DNA of 64,000 nucleotides from Scolanthus callimorphus (lineage: Eukaryota; Cnidaria; Anthozoa; Actiniaria; Edwardsiidae), in assembly GCA_033964015.1 (NCBI GenBank), contig CM066915.1:11555573-11619572 (forward strand), read 5' to 3'. Each line of letters begins with the position of its first letter. Position 1 is the first letter of the stretch. Below, piece after piece: positions 21,040-31,992 of the stretch. The notes below the pieces were generated by a model. The model was not told the origin of the DNA and made no database searches. It saw nothing but the letters and a program-made list of their open reading frames with translations. Both the position numbers and the translations under genes were made by a program.

Positions 21040-22600
21040 TGTTATCAAAATATTTTCGCATTGCAAAAGAAAATTTGCATTTTGTTCACCATTTTTGCAC
21101 TTTGTTGCCTTTTTTTGGCACTTTGTTACCTAAAAACTGCACTGCTCTCTGCCAATCAGAATCCAGAGATTTTTTCCTGTGTATTTTTAATTATATAAAC
21201 ATCATTGAAATACCAAATTCTAATTTTATTTGAGCTAAGCTTAAAAATCAAGCATTGAGCAAAGGCAAGTGTGATATTTCACATGTGAAAATATCAAGTT
21301 TTCGAGTGGGAGATCACCCGGTTTTTATTGGTGTTTATATAATAAATAATAATATTAATATTTTAGGAGAGAAATAACTAAGAACTAAGAAACTAAGCAG
21401 GGGCATAGCTAAAAAATACTGTCAACATATGGAAAAAGTCTATATAGAAAAATAGCAACAAAAAAGCCTTCCTCCCCCTTTTGACAATGCATTCTGGCTA
21501 TGGGATGCCCTGCCTGCATAGCTGGTAGCCCATGAGTGGTGTTTTGGGAATGTTTTCCCCTGATAGAAAAACCACATACAAAAAGACTGCTCTGAGAAAC
21601 TTTTGGTGTGACTAGTTAGTGTGAATTTGAAGTGAATTTCTAAATTTATTTTAGTCCAGAAAACAAATTAAAACTTTGATGGCAGATTTATGCAAGTAGG
21701 TGTGGCCTTTGCTAAAATGTTGACAATGTAAATATTTGAAAACAGAAATTCAAAGACTACCAGTACCTTAAATTGTAGCAAGCTTTCTTGCTTTCCTCTC
21801 CAAGATTATGGCCAATAAGTCTTTGTAAGAGGAGCTTTTAAATGATTCATGCCCAGTCAGTTTCTCCTCCCACTTCTGTCGGAAATAGCTTCAAAATAAA
21901 AAGCGCTTGGTTTCTATACAGTACACTTCATAGACGAGGAAATATAATTTATATCATATGATGAGTTTGTGTTACGCCGATTACCTTCTCACTCGTTCGT
22001 GATTCCCCGATCTTCTATCGTTCAGAAAAGGCCAAACGTTCTCCCTTGAACTTCAAATCCAAAAGACGAACTTCAAATCCAAACCTCGAGGTTATGGATT
22101 TCGTGATATCAGCAATCTATGTGCCTCTTCTAGTAACCAAAGTCCTGAAAAGGTCATGCCCAAAAAATTCGGCACGACAGCTACGATTCCCTCACCTCAT
22201 GTCCTTTGCAATAAGTATCCATAGTGATATATGAAAATATTGATCTAAGCTTTTGAATCCATTTCCTGACACGGCCCAGAAAAGTCGCCATGTAATAAAA
22301 TGAGCAATAAAATGTGCTTTCAAATTTGTCAATTCGCCCTTTCTTTCACGTCATTTTCCTTCCGAGTTAATTCCACTTGACTGCATCTCCATTTGATTGT
22401 AAAATGTATACGAAAAAGTTCAGAATTCTAACCTCAGCACAGGTAAATGGTAAAATATACTAGTAAAGAGAAATAAATGTTGTATTGTTTCTGATATGCC
22501 GAAGAGAAATGTTTTTTTTGAAAATAGAAGTCCCCAGACCCCAGTCCTCAGATGAGCGGGCGCGCGCGCCGGATGTCGCCATTTCCCGACAAAAGCAGTT
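21040..22600. other. Non-coding stretch, no supported gene
   Basis: AT-rich. Short ORFs at 21039-21233 and 22046-22234 lack motifs. I see no tandem array or convincing inverted ends in this 1.5 kb. Confidence 0.45.
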
Positions 22601-22604
22601 TGAC

Positions 22605-23054
22605 GGCATTGGTAATGACGTCATGTCACGTCAGCCAGGCATTATGTGCCTCTTGCTCTATATATAATTCTCTCCAAGAATGGTTTTCGCACGTTTTATC
22701 CTTTTCGAGATATTAAATTTTAAAGGAATAACACAGGGATCCCATGTGTACACGGACGGACGGACGGACGGACGGACACCACCGGACGCGTACGCTATAG
22801 GTTTTCACACAGAAAAAAGAAAATAAATTGTATCTCGCGAAAGGAACCACATACGGCAACCAAACTTTGACACAATTATCTATGGGGTAATTGCTTTCCA
22901 ACGCACTAATTAGGTGGGCACGGCGTCATCAATTAAATGAAAAAATCAATTTAATTACCCGTGACGTTTCAAAATCAACTCGATGGTATACGGTTTTTCC
23001 TTAGGTATGGTGCTCCGCTTGCGCGGGCCTTCGGCCCGCGCTGGAGCTCCGCTA
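22605..23054 (-). mobile_element. HINE-like element, reversed variant, inserted at a LINE
   Basis: The right end is a hairpin, GCGCGGGCC-TTC-GGCCCGCGC, within TGCTCCGCTTGC...TGGAGCTCCGCTAATAA, a diverged version of the 31993 and 41931 hairpin end. A GACGTCATGTCACGTCA motif (22618-22634) and an ACGG microsatellite (22753-22777) match the family layout. It abuts LINE coding sequence at 23055. The left limit is uncertain. Confidence 0.55.
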
Positions 23055-24440
23055 ATAACTTGATATATGCTCGTCAATCTGGATTTCGAAGACAGTACAG
23101 TACAGAGACAGCCCTAATTAAACTGATTGATGAACTTTTGTTTAATCTAGACAATGATCGAATGTCCGGCATGGTCTTGGTTAATATCGCAAGGCATTCG
23201 ATATGATGGATCACAAGATATGTTGCAAAAGCTGAAAGTGTATGGCTTAATCAACCAAGAACTTGCCTGGTGTCGCTCTTATTTATCGGACAGAAGGCAG
23301 GTAGTTCATGTGAGTGGAAAGGTGTCAAGTGATGCTGCGATGATGCATGGGGTTCCTCAAGGCAGTATTTTGGGCCCATTGTTCTTTATTTTATTCATCA
23401 ATGATCTGCCCCTTCACGTTGATGCTCAGATTGACCTCTATGCAGACGATACACTCTTACTGCTTCAGCCGTTGTGAAGGACTTAGTTAGTTTGGACTCG
23501 TCATTAAGCAAATCTGTTTCTGAAATACAACTTTGGGCAACTGCGAATAAACTTCCTCTAAACGAAGAGAAGACTAAACTATTAATGATCACCGGGAAAA
23601 GACATGATTCTATTAATAGAAATGACATGATTGTAAATGTAAATGGAGATACACAGCTTAGCAATGTGAATTGTGCTACGTTATTAGGTTTAAACATGAA
23701 TAACAGACTAACATTTAATGCACAAGTAGATAAAGTTTGCAAAAAGCTAGCCTCTAGAATTGCCATATTATGTAAGATCAGAGCTTGCCTCCCGCTTGCT
23801 CAGCGGTTACAATATTATAATGGTGTTATCCGCCCTATTATGTCGTATGCAAATGTCATATGGTCAACGTGCGACAAGGATTTGTTATATAGAGTTTTTA
23901 AATTACAAAAGCGCGCGGCACGTGTAATTTTATACGCGAAACGCACGGCGCCATCAGTCACACTTTTTAATAAGATAGCATGGATCCCATTTTATGAACA
24001 GTGTAAAATAGACAAATGCTCAATAATGTATAAACGTATAAATGGAACATTGCCGAGCTATTTAAATGAGCACTTCATTTTAAATAAGATGCGCCACTCT
24101 CGGAAAACTAGATATACTAGTATAAACGCAATATGTCCGAAATATCGAAGGGAGACCGAGGGTGGTCGCTCATTTGCCGTCTCGGCAACAAGACTATGGA
24201 ACAGTATTCCATTAGATTAAGAAAAGTGGATTCTCTAGCTTGTTTTAAAAACAACATGTTTGCCAGAATTTTTAATGCCTTTTATTATTCATGTATTGTT
24301 ATATTTTATCGATTGTACATAGTTTTTATTATTAGTAGTATTGTAATAGTGTATTTGGAGGGCCACAAGTTTATTAGTCTTTGGCTATTAAGTGCTGCCC
24401 TCCTTTATAAATAAAGTCTTTATTATTATTATAATTATAT
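23055..24440 (+). pseudogene. CR1/L2-like LINE reverse transcriptase, 3' part
   Basis: Starts mid-RT with ARQSGFRRQYSTETALIKLI. The palm motifs follow: FDMMDHK (shifted), [20 protein letters not shown], and LYADDT with the catalytic aspartates near 23.45 kb. The thumb and C-terminal region follow (NKLPLNEEKTKLLMI, VIRPIMSYANVIW, KLQKRAARVIL, ATRLWNSIPLD), ending in FKNNMF. Frameshifts lie near 23.20 kb (two), 23.47 kb and 24.22 kb. The 3' end has AATAAAG and an ATT-rich tail. The 5' half, including the endonuclease, is absent and replaced by the HINE-like end at 23054. Confidence 0.85.
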
Positions 24441-24562
24441 AGCCAGTGCGAATTCCATTGTTGTCAACTGTCCAATTATTTTTAAATTGGATCGCGCGCG
24501 CTGAAATTGGACAATTTCGGCATTTTATCATTCACTATATAATTAATAAATAACAGGACTTC

Positions 24563-24704
24563 ATGCTTGTCCAATTAAGAAAAAATGGATGATTCCTCGG
24601 AACTCCAAATTGGACTCGGCCGCCTCCAAATTGGACTCGGCCTGCGGCCTCGTCCAATTTTAGAGTTCCTCGGAATCATCCAATTTTTTCTTAATTGGAC
24701 AGCA
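24563..24704. repeat. Foldback MITE (142-bp palindrome)
   Basis: The arms start TGCTTGTCCAATTAAGAAAA and continue ATGGATGATTCCTCGGAACTC; the right arm is the reverse complement ending GGACAGCA. The centre has two copies of AAATTGGACTCGGCC. Non-coding. Confidence 0.8.
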
Positions 24705-24769
24705 TGGAGAAATTTTTTCTCTATATATTAATACCGTAAGCCAAATCGTGTCCACACTCGCCAAATCGT

Positions 24770-25012
24770 GTCCACTAAAAAAGAACTCGGTTCGCGCAGC
24801 CGAAAGCACCAAAGACATTGAAACCTAAATGGTTCTCTTACAGATTACATACAGGAATGTGCAGGGATAATTCAAACTTGAAAGATTTGAGCTGAAAAAA
24901 AATTTCATTCAAGTTTCAACAAACGTACACACTACCTTTCTTCCCTCGGAGCACGCGCTAAGTCATGCTAAGTCGAAATGACACATTTACAAAACAAAGT
25001 CCATGAAAGTCG
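24770..25012. repeat. Dispersed repeat shared with 59.64-60.12 kb
   Basis: GCAGCCGAAAGCACCAAAGA, then GGTTCTCTTACAGATT and GCAGGGATAATTC, recur in order at 59670-60015. A degenerate shared repeat of unknown type. Confidence 0.55.
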
Positions 25013-25059
25013 TTTACGTTTAACGTTTCCGTTTAATACTTTACTTCACAAAGGCATAG

Positions 25060-25292
25060 CCATGACGTGAAGGTATAAAATACAATCATATACCTAAGAG
25101 AAAGAAAAAATAAATAAATAATATACGTGGTCAGTATAGGCTAGCTAGATGAATGTTAGGAAACTGTCAATAGTGGGCTGAGTTATGGCGCCAACAGGCA
25201 GACCATTCCATAGTTTTATTGCCTCTGGGAAAAAGCTTTCTTTAAAGACATTTGTTTTGCAGGTTATGGGTGCAAATTTTTCGGGGTGATAT
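25060..25292 (-). pseudogene. LINE 3' end fragment
   Basis: The minus frame reads KTNVFKESFFPEAIKLWNGL, then PVGAITQPTIDSFLTFI-stop. The FFPxAIxLWNxLP pattern is typical of the C-terminal end of CR1- or jockey-type LINE ORF2. A TAAATAAATAAT tail on the 3' side (25110-25121) fits a LINE end. Only about 45 codons remain. Confidence 0.7.
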
Positions 25293-25299
25293 TGACTAG

Positions 25300-26550
25300 T
25301 TACTCGGGCTTCCTGCGTAAGCAGGGCCGCCCGAGTTATAAAATGCCCCCGTCTTTTTTTCCAGACGCAAAAAGCAGATTGAAAATGGCGGAGCCAATCA
25401 ATGCACAGAAAACCATGTGATCAATCCCATGAGCATTGCGCGCCCACTCGCGCAGATTCAAAATGGCGCAGCCAATCAGTGTGCAGTTCTTAACATGCTC
25501 TTTACGGCGCATCAAAATTTAACCAATCAGCGCGCAGAATCTATTTAATAGAAGTAAAAGTTCTTGCCTCAAGTCCAGTTCGTGGAAAGAAAACCTTCGA
25601 TTTCTTAGCCGATTTAAAACCTTGAAACATGGCTACATTCAATAGATATGGACTCCTGATAGAATAAATTCAGGTGTGACTTGACCAATGCCATCTATTT
25701 ACGAATGATCTAAGAGCTTTTCAGGAAAATATGTGTCTGGTCATCTGGGCTAAACTGCAGAAGAACCTTGTTCTGTGTCAAAGGAGTTCGTATTGATCCC
25801 TCTACTTCATCTTCGACACAGGGCCGCATAAAGAACTTCTCCAAACTATGGATTCATCATTTGAACGACAGGGAAAATTCAACTCACAATGGACTTCCAA
25901 ATTGGGAATTGCAATTGGATTTAACAGTATAAAACTTTCGAGGGAAAACACCAGAAGTCTATCTCTTCGAGAAACACAGAATGGAAGGACGAAAGTTAGG
26001 TAATCGCAGTTTGTAATAACAGGCGAATTATTTTTAAATAATTTGACAAGATACTATGGTATGGAAGGAGGAGCGAGTGAAATGTTTTACGAACTGTGGG
26101 AAGGCTGGAACCAGCTCGGAGGTCCCCAAGACACAACTCAGGAGTCATAAAAGGTAATAATGCAACTGTAAACAGACCCAAGCAACACTACAATGCAGAT
26201 GGAATTTATTTGGTAAAAACTGAATGGAAGTTAATAATAATTGTGACAATTGAATGAAAATTTTGCTAATGTTGAATGTGACATTTTTATGGAAATTCAG
26301 TAAACTGAAATTCAGTAAATACTGAATTTTTAAAAAAGTTGATTTTCTTAACAATGTTGTACTTTCAAAATTGCAATAAGCTAGAAAACGTATTTTACTG
26401 AATGCATGTTCTAATTCAAACCATCCAATTACAGTTTGTTTATGTGCAACCATTTGTTTCTCGTTGAAAAGTTAGTTTAGGAAGGGGTTGTGGGGCAACT
26501 GTTAGAGAAGGCATTTTACCCAGGGGGTGCTTATCAGATGGAATTTGCAG
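25300..26550. other. Non-coding stretch, no supported gene
   Basis: Contains two similar AAATGGCG(G/C)AGCCAATCA phrases (25383, 25461) spaced 78 bp apart, suggesting a small local duplication. Otherwise no motif-bearing ORF. Confidence 0.45.
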
Positions 26551-26554
26551 TATT

Positions 26555-27612
26555 GATAGAGGATATTACATGGGTGTGCGAAGATACAAGTTTTATCTTC
26601 AAATGTTGAAGTCAATCTCTCATGAGCCCGGCGTAATCAATCGAACAAATCCAAACAAAAAATAAATCGAACTCAATGGAACACCAATCGTTCGATTTGT
26701 TTGGCAATCGAACAAAATCGAACGCGAGCTTTGCTGTGAGTTCAATTTTAGAACAATCAACACAAACCAATCGAACAGATTGGATTGTTCGATTTTGTTC
26801 GGTAATTATGAATGTGTGACAGGATTTCTACCTCTATATCTACCTCTAAATTTCATACATGTGAAGGTTGCACTTCCATGAGCATATGAACAAGCTAAAT
26901 CATTATGATATCTAGCAATGATTGTGTCAGGAGAAAGACGGGGACTCCTAAACCTTTTGGGTGGGGATGCTTTTGGTTCATATAATTTTTAGGGGATCGA
27001 TAAAATCGGCCCTCTGGTACCTTTTGGGGGGTAAAAAGAAACATGTTTTACCACTTGTAACCTGCAAGCAGTAGGCGAGATAACCAAACGACAAACGACA
27101 GCAAAACCGCGTGGGCTAGCAACAAAACGAGAGCGAATTACCGAGGAAAAGCCTCTGCTAGGGTGGCATATTTTCGAGTGAAACATTTGGTTTATTGTCT
27201 CAGCACAGAATCTTTTACAAGCTATTGTACCTTAAAACTTCTAGTAGCTCAGGTCTGTTAAAAATTCTGTACTATATCCGGACTTGTTGGTACCTTTTAG
27301 GAGTCAAAATCAAATAAAACCACTCCCAATTTGGTACCTTTGGGGAGAAATATCTATTAAGTTTTGTTTAAAGTTCGATTTCCGAATGTTCGATTTTGTT
27401 CGATTGTGAAGATTTTGCTGCGAGTTCGATTGTGTTCGATTGCCGAACAAGTCGAAAATCAATCGAACGATTGGTATTCGATTGAGTTCGATTACCGAAC
27501 GTTCGATTGACTACGCCGGGCATGAGTGAGTGCAGGGAATGACTGAGAGATTGAGATTGAACACAAGAAGGTAAATTCGTATCTCCAAGTGCCCGTGTAA
27601 TGTTTTGTTTAT
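26555..27612. mobile_element. Short TIR element family C, copy 2, with nested element
   Basis: The left end GATAGAGGATATTACATGGG and right end CTCCAAGTGCCCGTGTAATG followed by TTTTGTTTATT match copy 1 (10241-10381). Here the core is split by the element at 26626-27521. Removing it leaves a short MITE of about copy 1 size. Confidence 0.7.
26626..27521. mobile_element. Nested element with GCCCGGCGTA ends and ATGA duplication
   Basis: The ends are GCCCGGCGTAATCAATCGAA and its near-complement TTCGATTGACTACGCCGGGC. ATGA flanks both sides (26622-26625, 27522-27525). The subterminal regions are dense in TCGAAC/GTTCGA words on both arms (26630-26810, 27370-27515). No transposase. Similar CC(C/T)GG(C/T)GTG ends occur at 58967-60303. 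Confidence 0.75.
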
Positions 27613-27803
27613 TGTGTGGTTCCAGAAATTATCCATACCCCCCCTTCAGAAGGGCATTGGAAATTCCGGAGGGGTGGGGATCAATTTACCTGATCATTTC
27701 CATAGAAATACTGTATTTTTCCTTGGAAATTCCAGAGGGGTGGGGGAATTACTTTCCAACACCCTTCTGTGGAGGGGGTATGGATATTTTCTGGAACCAC
27801 ACA
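27613..27803. mobile_element. 191-bp MITE, GTGTGGTTCCAG ends
   Basis: TIRs TGTGTGGTTCCAGAAATTAT and its complement, with TTAT on both flanks (27609-27612, 27804-27807). A diverged relative is at 44389-44557. The ORFs read across it come from the inverted arms and are not genes. Confidence 0.8.
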
Positions 27804-27944
27804 TTATATAGATATTGATGAGATAAAAAGTTGAAAACAAATGCAAAGCATTGGTGTTAAAACCGAATCGACAGACCGGCAAACCACTTCTGGCATTGAA
27901 ACTCTCTATAAGCAAAGTTTGATGTAAGCTTAATGAATTTTGTA

Positions 27945-28215
27945 CCCTGGTTCCAGGGTGAAGTTTCTGTGTGTTTTCAATCCAAGTTTGAAGTCGTATT
28001 TCACTGTAGTTTGTTTTGCTTCAGTATTTCTTGCTGAAACATCACGTACCCTGGGGACACTCACTAGGATTCTCAGTTCTATCAATCAAAACGTCAGTCC
28101 CAAAGGCAGAGCTTCGGGGCCTCCTATCATTGGATGGTGAATTTAGTGCCTTCTCATTGGAAGCAGGATTAGTTCCGGATTGAACAAAATCGTGTTATTC
28201 ACAGGGAAGGGAGGT
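27945..28215 (+). repeat. Dispersed repeat D, copy 2
   Basis: Matches 13676-13925: TACCCTGGTTCCAGGGTGAA, CACTCACTAGGATTCTCAGT and TCGGGGCCTCCTATCATTGG. The hairpin's second arm seen in copy 1 is missing here. Confidence 0.75.
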
Positions 28216-28298
28216 TAAACCAGGGCTCTGTCGTCCAACAAAATTCACCAGGGCTCAAGAGTTCGCAGAATTAACACTTATTGGATGAGGTTGAGCAT

Positions 28299-28394
28299 GA
28301 TAGTGAGATTTTTCAACGCCGAGGTTTTTGTTATCTGCCAAAGCAAAGCTGAGGCAGATAACACTAACTCGAGGCGTTGACAAATCTCACTATC
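28299..28394. repeat. 96-bp foldback
   Basis: GATAGTGAGATTTTTCAACG, then CCGAGG and GTTATCTGCC, mirrored around AAAGCAAAGCTGA to CTCACTATC. Arms of about 40 nt. No obvious target duplication. Confidence 0.8.
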
Positions 28395-28835
28395 ATTCGA
28401 AAACGGAATTCAATAATTATTTTATTATTCAGCAACAAGGAATTCTTACCTAGCTAAACGAAGGCGACGATGAGACCTTGCAAGGTGAAACGGTTTTTCA
28501 ACTTCAGTTTACGTCCATTAGTAATTTCCTCTTCGTACTCAATTCAAATAGCCATTGCTGATTTCTAGATATCCTGAGCAATGATCTCTCGGCAAAAAGC
28601 ACAGCGGATTCATCTAGAATATTGGCTAAATTGGCTTTCGCCTTCGAAATGAAAACCAAGGTGGCGTCCATGAACCTATTGGTTTGCGTTATGACGTCAT
28701 TAGAGTGCATCAATCCTAATGTCTGGAGTTTGACGTCACGAACTGCGTGCCAACAGGCTTTCGCTGTGTACTCTTAGCCAATCAGAATCGATATAGTGGC
28801 ATGGCTGAATAATAATACTCAGCAGCTGTAACTGA

Positions 28836-28857
28836 GGGGGGGGGGGGGGGGGGGGGG
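28836..28857. repeat. 22-base G homopolymer
   Basis: Uninterrupted run of 22 G. A likely site of sequencing or assembly length error. Confidence 0.95.
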
Positions 28858-28866
28858 CACTTATCA

Positions 28867-29050
28867 GATGCGATTTACAGTATATGTTTTGAGAAAACTG
28901 TGGTGTGAAGATGGTTAGTGCTCATCAGACTGCAGTGTACATGTGGGCATTGTCAAAAATGTACCAGAGTCATTTCCAGGGTAAAGCCTTCCCTGCGATT
29001 TACAGTATATGTTTTGAGAAACTGTGGTAATGTGAAGATGGTTAGGGACT
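28867..29050 (+). repeat. Direct repeat pair
   Basis: GCGATTTACAGTATATGTTT, then GAGAAA and GTGAAGATGGTTAG, occur at 28870 and again at 28995. The segment between them is related to the inverted-duplication arm at 30240-30310. Confidence 0.65.
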
Positions 29051-29267
29051 GGTCATAAATTAGAGGGGGGAGGGCTGGTGTATTTTTATTTTCGTCAACG
29101 TTTTTTGGAAACCCTCCCCTGACAAGATGCAGGAAAAATGTTGGCCCTCCCAAATGCGGTGACATCATTCACTGGATCTAGATATTACTAAAAAATACAT
29201 TACATATTACTAAAAAATACATTTTTCAATACATTTTTCAATGTTATAATAGCAGTTCAACATACTA

Positions 29268-29395
29268 GTCCAATACTCTGACAAATTTATGCATGGTATT
29301 GTTCTCCCCCATTGTATTGCCTCGTTCTATAATACACTCCATTGCACTCCATTGTTTTAGACAATGCCTTGCATAAATTTGTCAGTGTATTGGAC
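29268..29395. mobile_element. 128-bp MITE
   Basis: TIRs GTCCAATACTCTGACAAATT and AATTTGTCAGTGTATTGGAC, extending inward through TTATGCA and ACAATG. Target duplication not clear. Abuts the large inverted duplication. Confidence 0.75.
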
Positions 29396-29402
29396 AACCC
29401 TC

Positions 29403-30426
29403 GCATTTCTCTGCCACCCTATTATCCTCACATCATGTTTTGTTTAGCTTTATGCCTTTCACTAACAGAGGTCCCTCAGGTCACTCATTTTTCTCGCCTC
29501 CTGAAACCTTTGTTAGCAGGGAAAGTATTCCCCTGAAAATGCCTCCAGTACATTCTTGACAATGCCTACATGTACACTACAGTCTGATAAGCACTAAGGG
29601 ACTGGTCATAAATTAGAGGGGGGGGCCTTTAATTTTCATGCAGGTGAAAAAGGGAGGTTCAAAAAATTTGGTGCAAATGATACAAGGGAGGGTCATTATA
29701 TATATTAGTTTTTACGCAAACGTTGCTAGGGTAATATAGAGCCATAGTGATCAAAGGGTCAGGGAGGCCCATGCCCCCCCCAGTTTTTTCCCCAATCAGT
29801 TCCCCCAATGCGGTAATTTCACATGCAGGGCCCTTATGTAATTTTCCGTGCGCTTCGCACGCAAGAGAGTTTTGAAAATTTTCCTTAAAAGCTGACTTCA
29901 GTTCTTTAGATGTTGTCCCCTCCCCCCCAGTTTTTGAGTGTTTGGAGGCTTGCCCTGTAATAGGATCTCTAGATTTACCAATCAACTGTAAGTAGCATTC
30001 AACTTGACAATAAATCATTGTCTGGGATTTATGCAACATAATGTACATATCTGAGGGTTGTCTCCCTGACCCTTTGATCACTATATCTCTATATTACCCT
30101 AGCAACGTTTGCGTAAAACTAATATATATAATGACCCTCCATTGTATCATTTGCACCAAATTTTTTGAACCTCCCTTTTTCACCTGCATGAAAATTAAAG
30201 GCCCTCCCCTCTCTAATTTATGATCAGTCCCTTAGTGCTTATCAGACTGTAGTGTACATGTAGGCATTGTCAAGAATGTACTGGAGGCACTTTCAGGGGA
30301 ATACTTTCCCTGCTAACAAAGGTTTCAGGAGGCGAGAAAAATGAGTGACCTCAGGGACCTCTGTTAGTGAAAGGCATAAAGCTAAACAAAACATGATGTG
30401 AGGATAATAGGGTGGCAGAGAAATGC
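29403..30426. repeat. 1.02-kb inverted duplication (365-bp arms, 295-bp spacer)
   Basis: The left arm 29403-29767 and right arm 30063-30426 are near-identical reverse complements, from GCATTTCTCTGCCACCC to GGTCAGGGAGG. The spacer (29768-30062) is unrelated to the arms. ORFs inside occur on both strands as mirror images and have no motif. It could be a long-TIR element, a recent inverted duplication, or an assembly fold. Confidence 0.9.
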
Positions 30427-30429
30427 AAG

Positions 30430-31070
30430 GAGAGAAATGCAATATTTTGTTTTTGTCACTCAATCACCAATTCACCATTTCGCTGCTAGCTTCCATACAG
30501 TGTACATTATGTAACAATCACCAAAATCAATCGAATGTTCAGACATTCTGACTGCATGATAAGAAGCCATAGTTCACACACTTGTGCGTCTAAGTTAGAA
30601 TATTAACCACCAATGTGGCATTCAAAATTGGATTGAGCATCCAAAATGGCCGAAGAGTGGCATTAGTCTGAGAAAATGTGGTGAATGTTAAAATGGCTGG
30701 GCAGGGTGGCTGTTTGGTGCCCTTTCTCCACCTTCCCGACACTGCAGCCATTTACTTATTGAAAAATTAGTTTTACAGACAATTGTAACACAACGATAAA
30801 TTTATTTAAAATATTTTTTTCATCCATGCATACCAACATGTGCAACTGTTTACTTGAAATAGTAGAATGCTACTAGAATCAAAGGGCTCTGCAAGCTAAA
30901 TCTTTCATGAGTTTGAATGAGAAAGTGAAAGAGACTTTTTTGACTTGTAAATAGCCAAAAGGATAACAGACTGAGTTGGGTTGAAAACCATAGAGGAACT
31001 GGCCATGATGGAACAATATTTAGCCATAGACATAGGACTTTACTTTTCACATTTTTAAATGGAAAGTATT
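30430..31070. other. Non-coding stretch
   Basis: No gene, tandem array or TIR pair seen. The ORF at 30850-31050 lacks motifs. Confidence 0.45.
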
Positions 31071-31072
31071 TA

Positions 31073-31340
31073 CTGTGCGACTACGTCAACCGGGCCATCC
31101 CGTAAAAAGTTTGTCATTTAGAGATTCAAACCATTTTAAGGAGATTTGATACCTGCAATAAGTCTGACGATGATTAATTAAGTGTTTTGAAGTTATTTCT
31201 GCTCATAATGGTCACAATTTTTAGAGAAAAGCGAACATTTCCATGTCTGAGATCCCAAGAAAGTCAAGATCCTTTGTTCAGTACTCGCTTTCTGATTGGT
31301 TATCTTCTTACAAAATGGCCCGGTTGATGTAGTCGCACAG
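31073..31340. mobile_element. 268-bp MITE with TA duplication
   Basis: TIRs CTGTGCGACTACGTCAACCG, then GGCCAT, and the complement, flanked by TA on both sides (31071-31072, 31341-31342). The TA duplication suggests mobilisation by a Tc1/mariner-type or other TA-targeting transposase. Non-coding. Confidence 0.8.
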
Positions 31341-31344
31341 TAAA

Positions 31345-31985
31345 TGAAGTTGAAATTAATTGTACATATCCATTTTTCCAAAAATAATATTTTTGCAAAC
31401 CAGTGTGAATAGATTAAATCTAATGACGTTCTCCTTCCTTTTGACCTTTTTGCACGCCCTTGTAGACCTAAAGGGAAGCCTGAGTTCACGCATTTCATGC
31501 GTCTAGTTCTTGTATAATTTGGAGGGGTTACATATGATGGCATAGGAATCACATCATGAATAATAATATTCTCTAAGTATAAATCCTGACGGCTCTATCG
31601 CAAAACGAAGGACATAATCCCGAAGAGAAGGAGGAATCCCTCCAGTGGGCATGTTTTTGATGGAAAAGATTCACTTTGGGCTAAGTTCTAATTCAAGCTA
31701 TTTTTTAAGCGAGGGATAAAGCCGAAAAAATATAAATAATATCAACTAAAAAACATTATTAGTCCTTAGACCATTTTTACTTCTCACTGAGTATGATAAA
31801 CATACAAACAATTCCGAAGTCAAATTGCGCTTTCGATTTTCACGGGTTCTTTGACCGATTTGAGAGACCGACACACGCGTGATTTTGTCGCACCAATCAG
31901 GGAGACCAGTGCAAAAAACAAAAATCCTTTTGGGCTCACTTAATTTATTTCGGCATGGTGGGACGGGGTACTCATACTGATGGGA
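31345..31985. other. Non-coding stretch
   Basis: Between a MITE and a HINE-like element. No supported ORF and no tandem structure. Confidence 0.45.
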
Positions 31986-31992
31986 GGTTATT

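Noticed and set aside
29659..30223. ORFs within the inverted duplication
   Set aside because: They appear as mirror pairs on the two arms, lack motifs, and contain low-complexity C/G runs.
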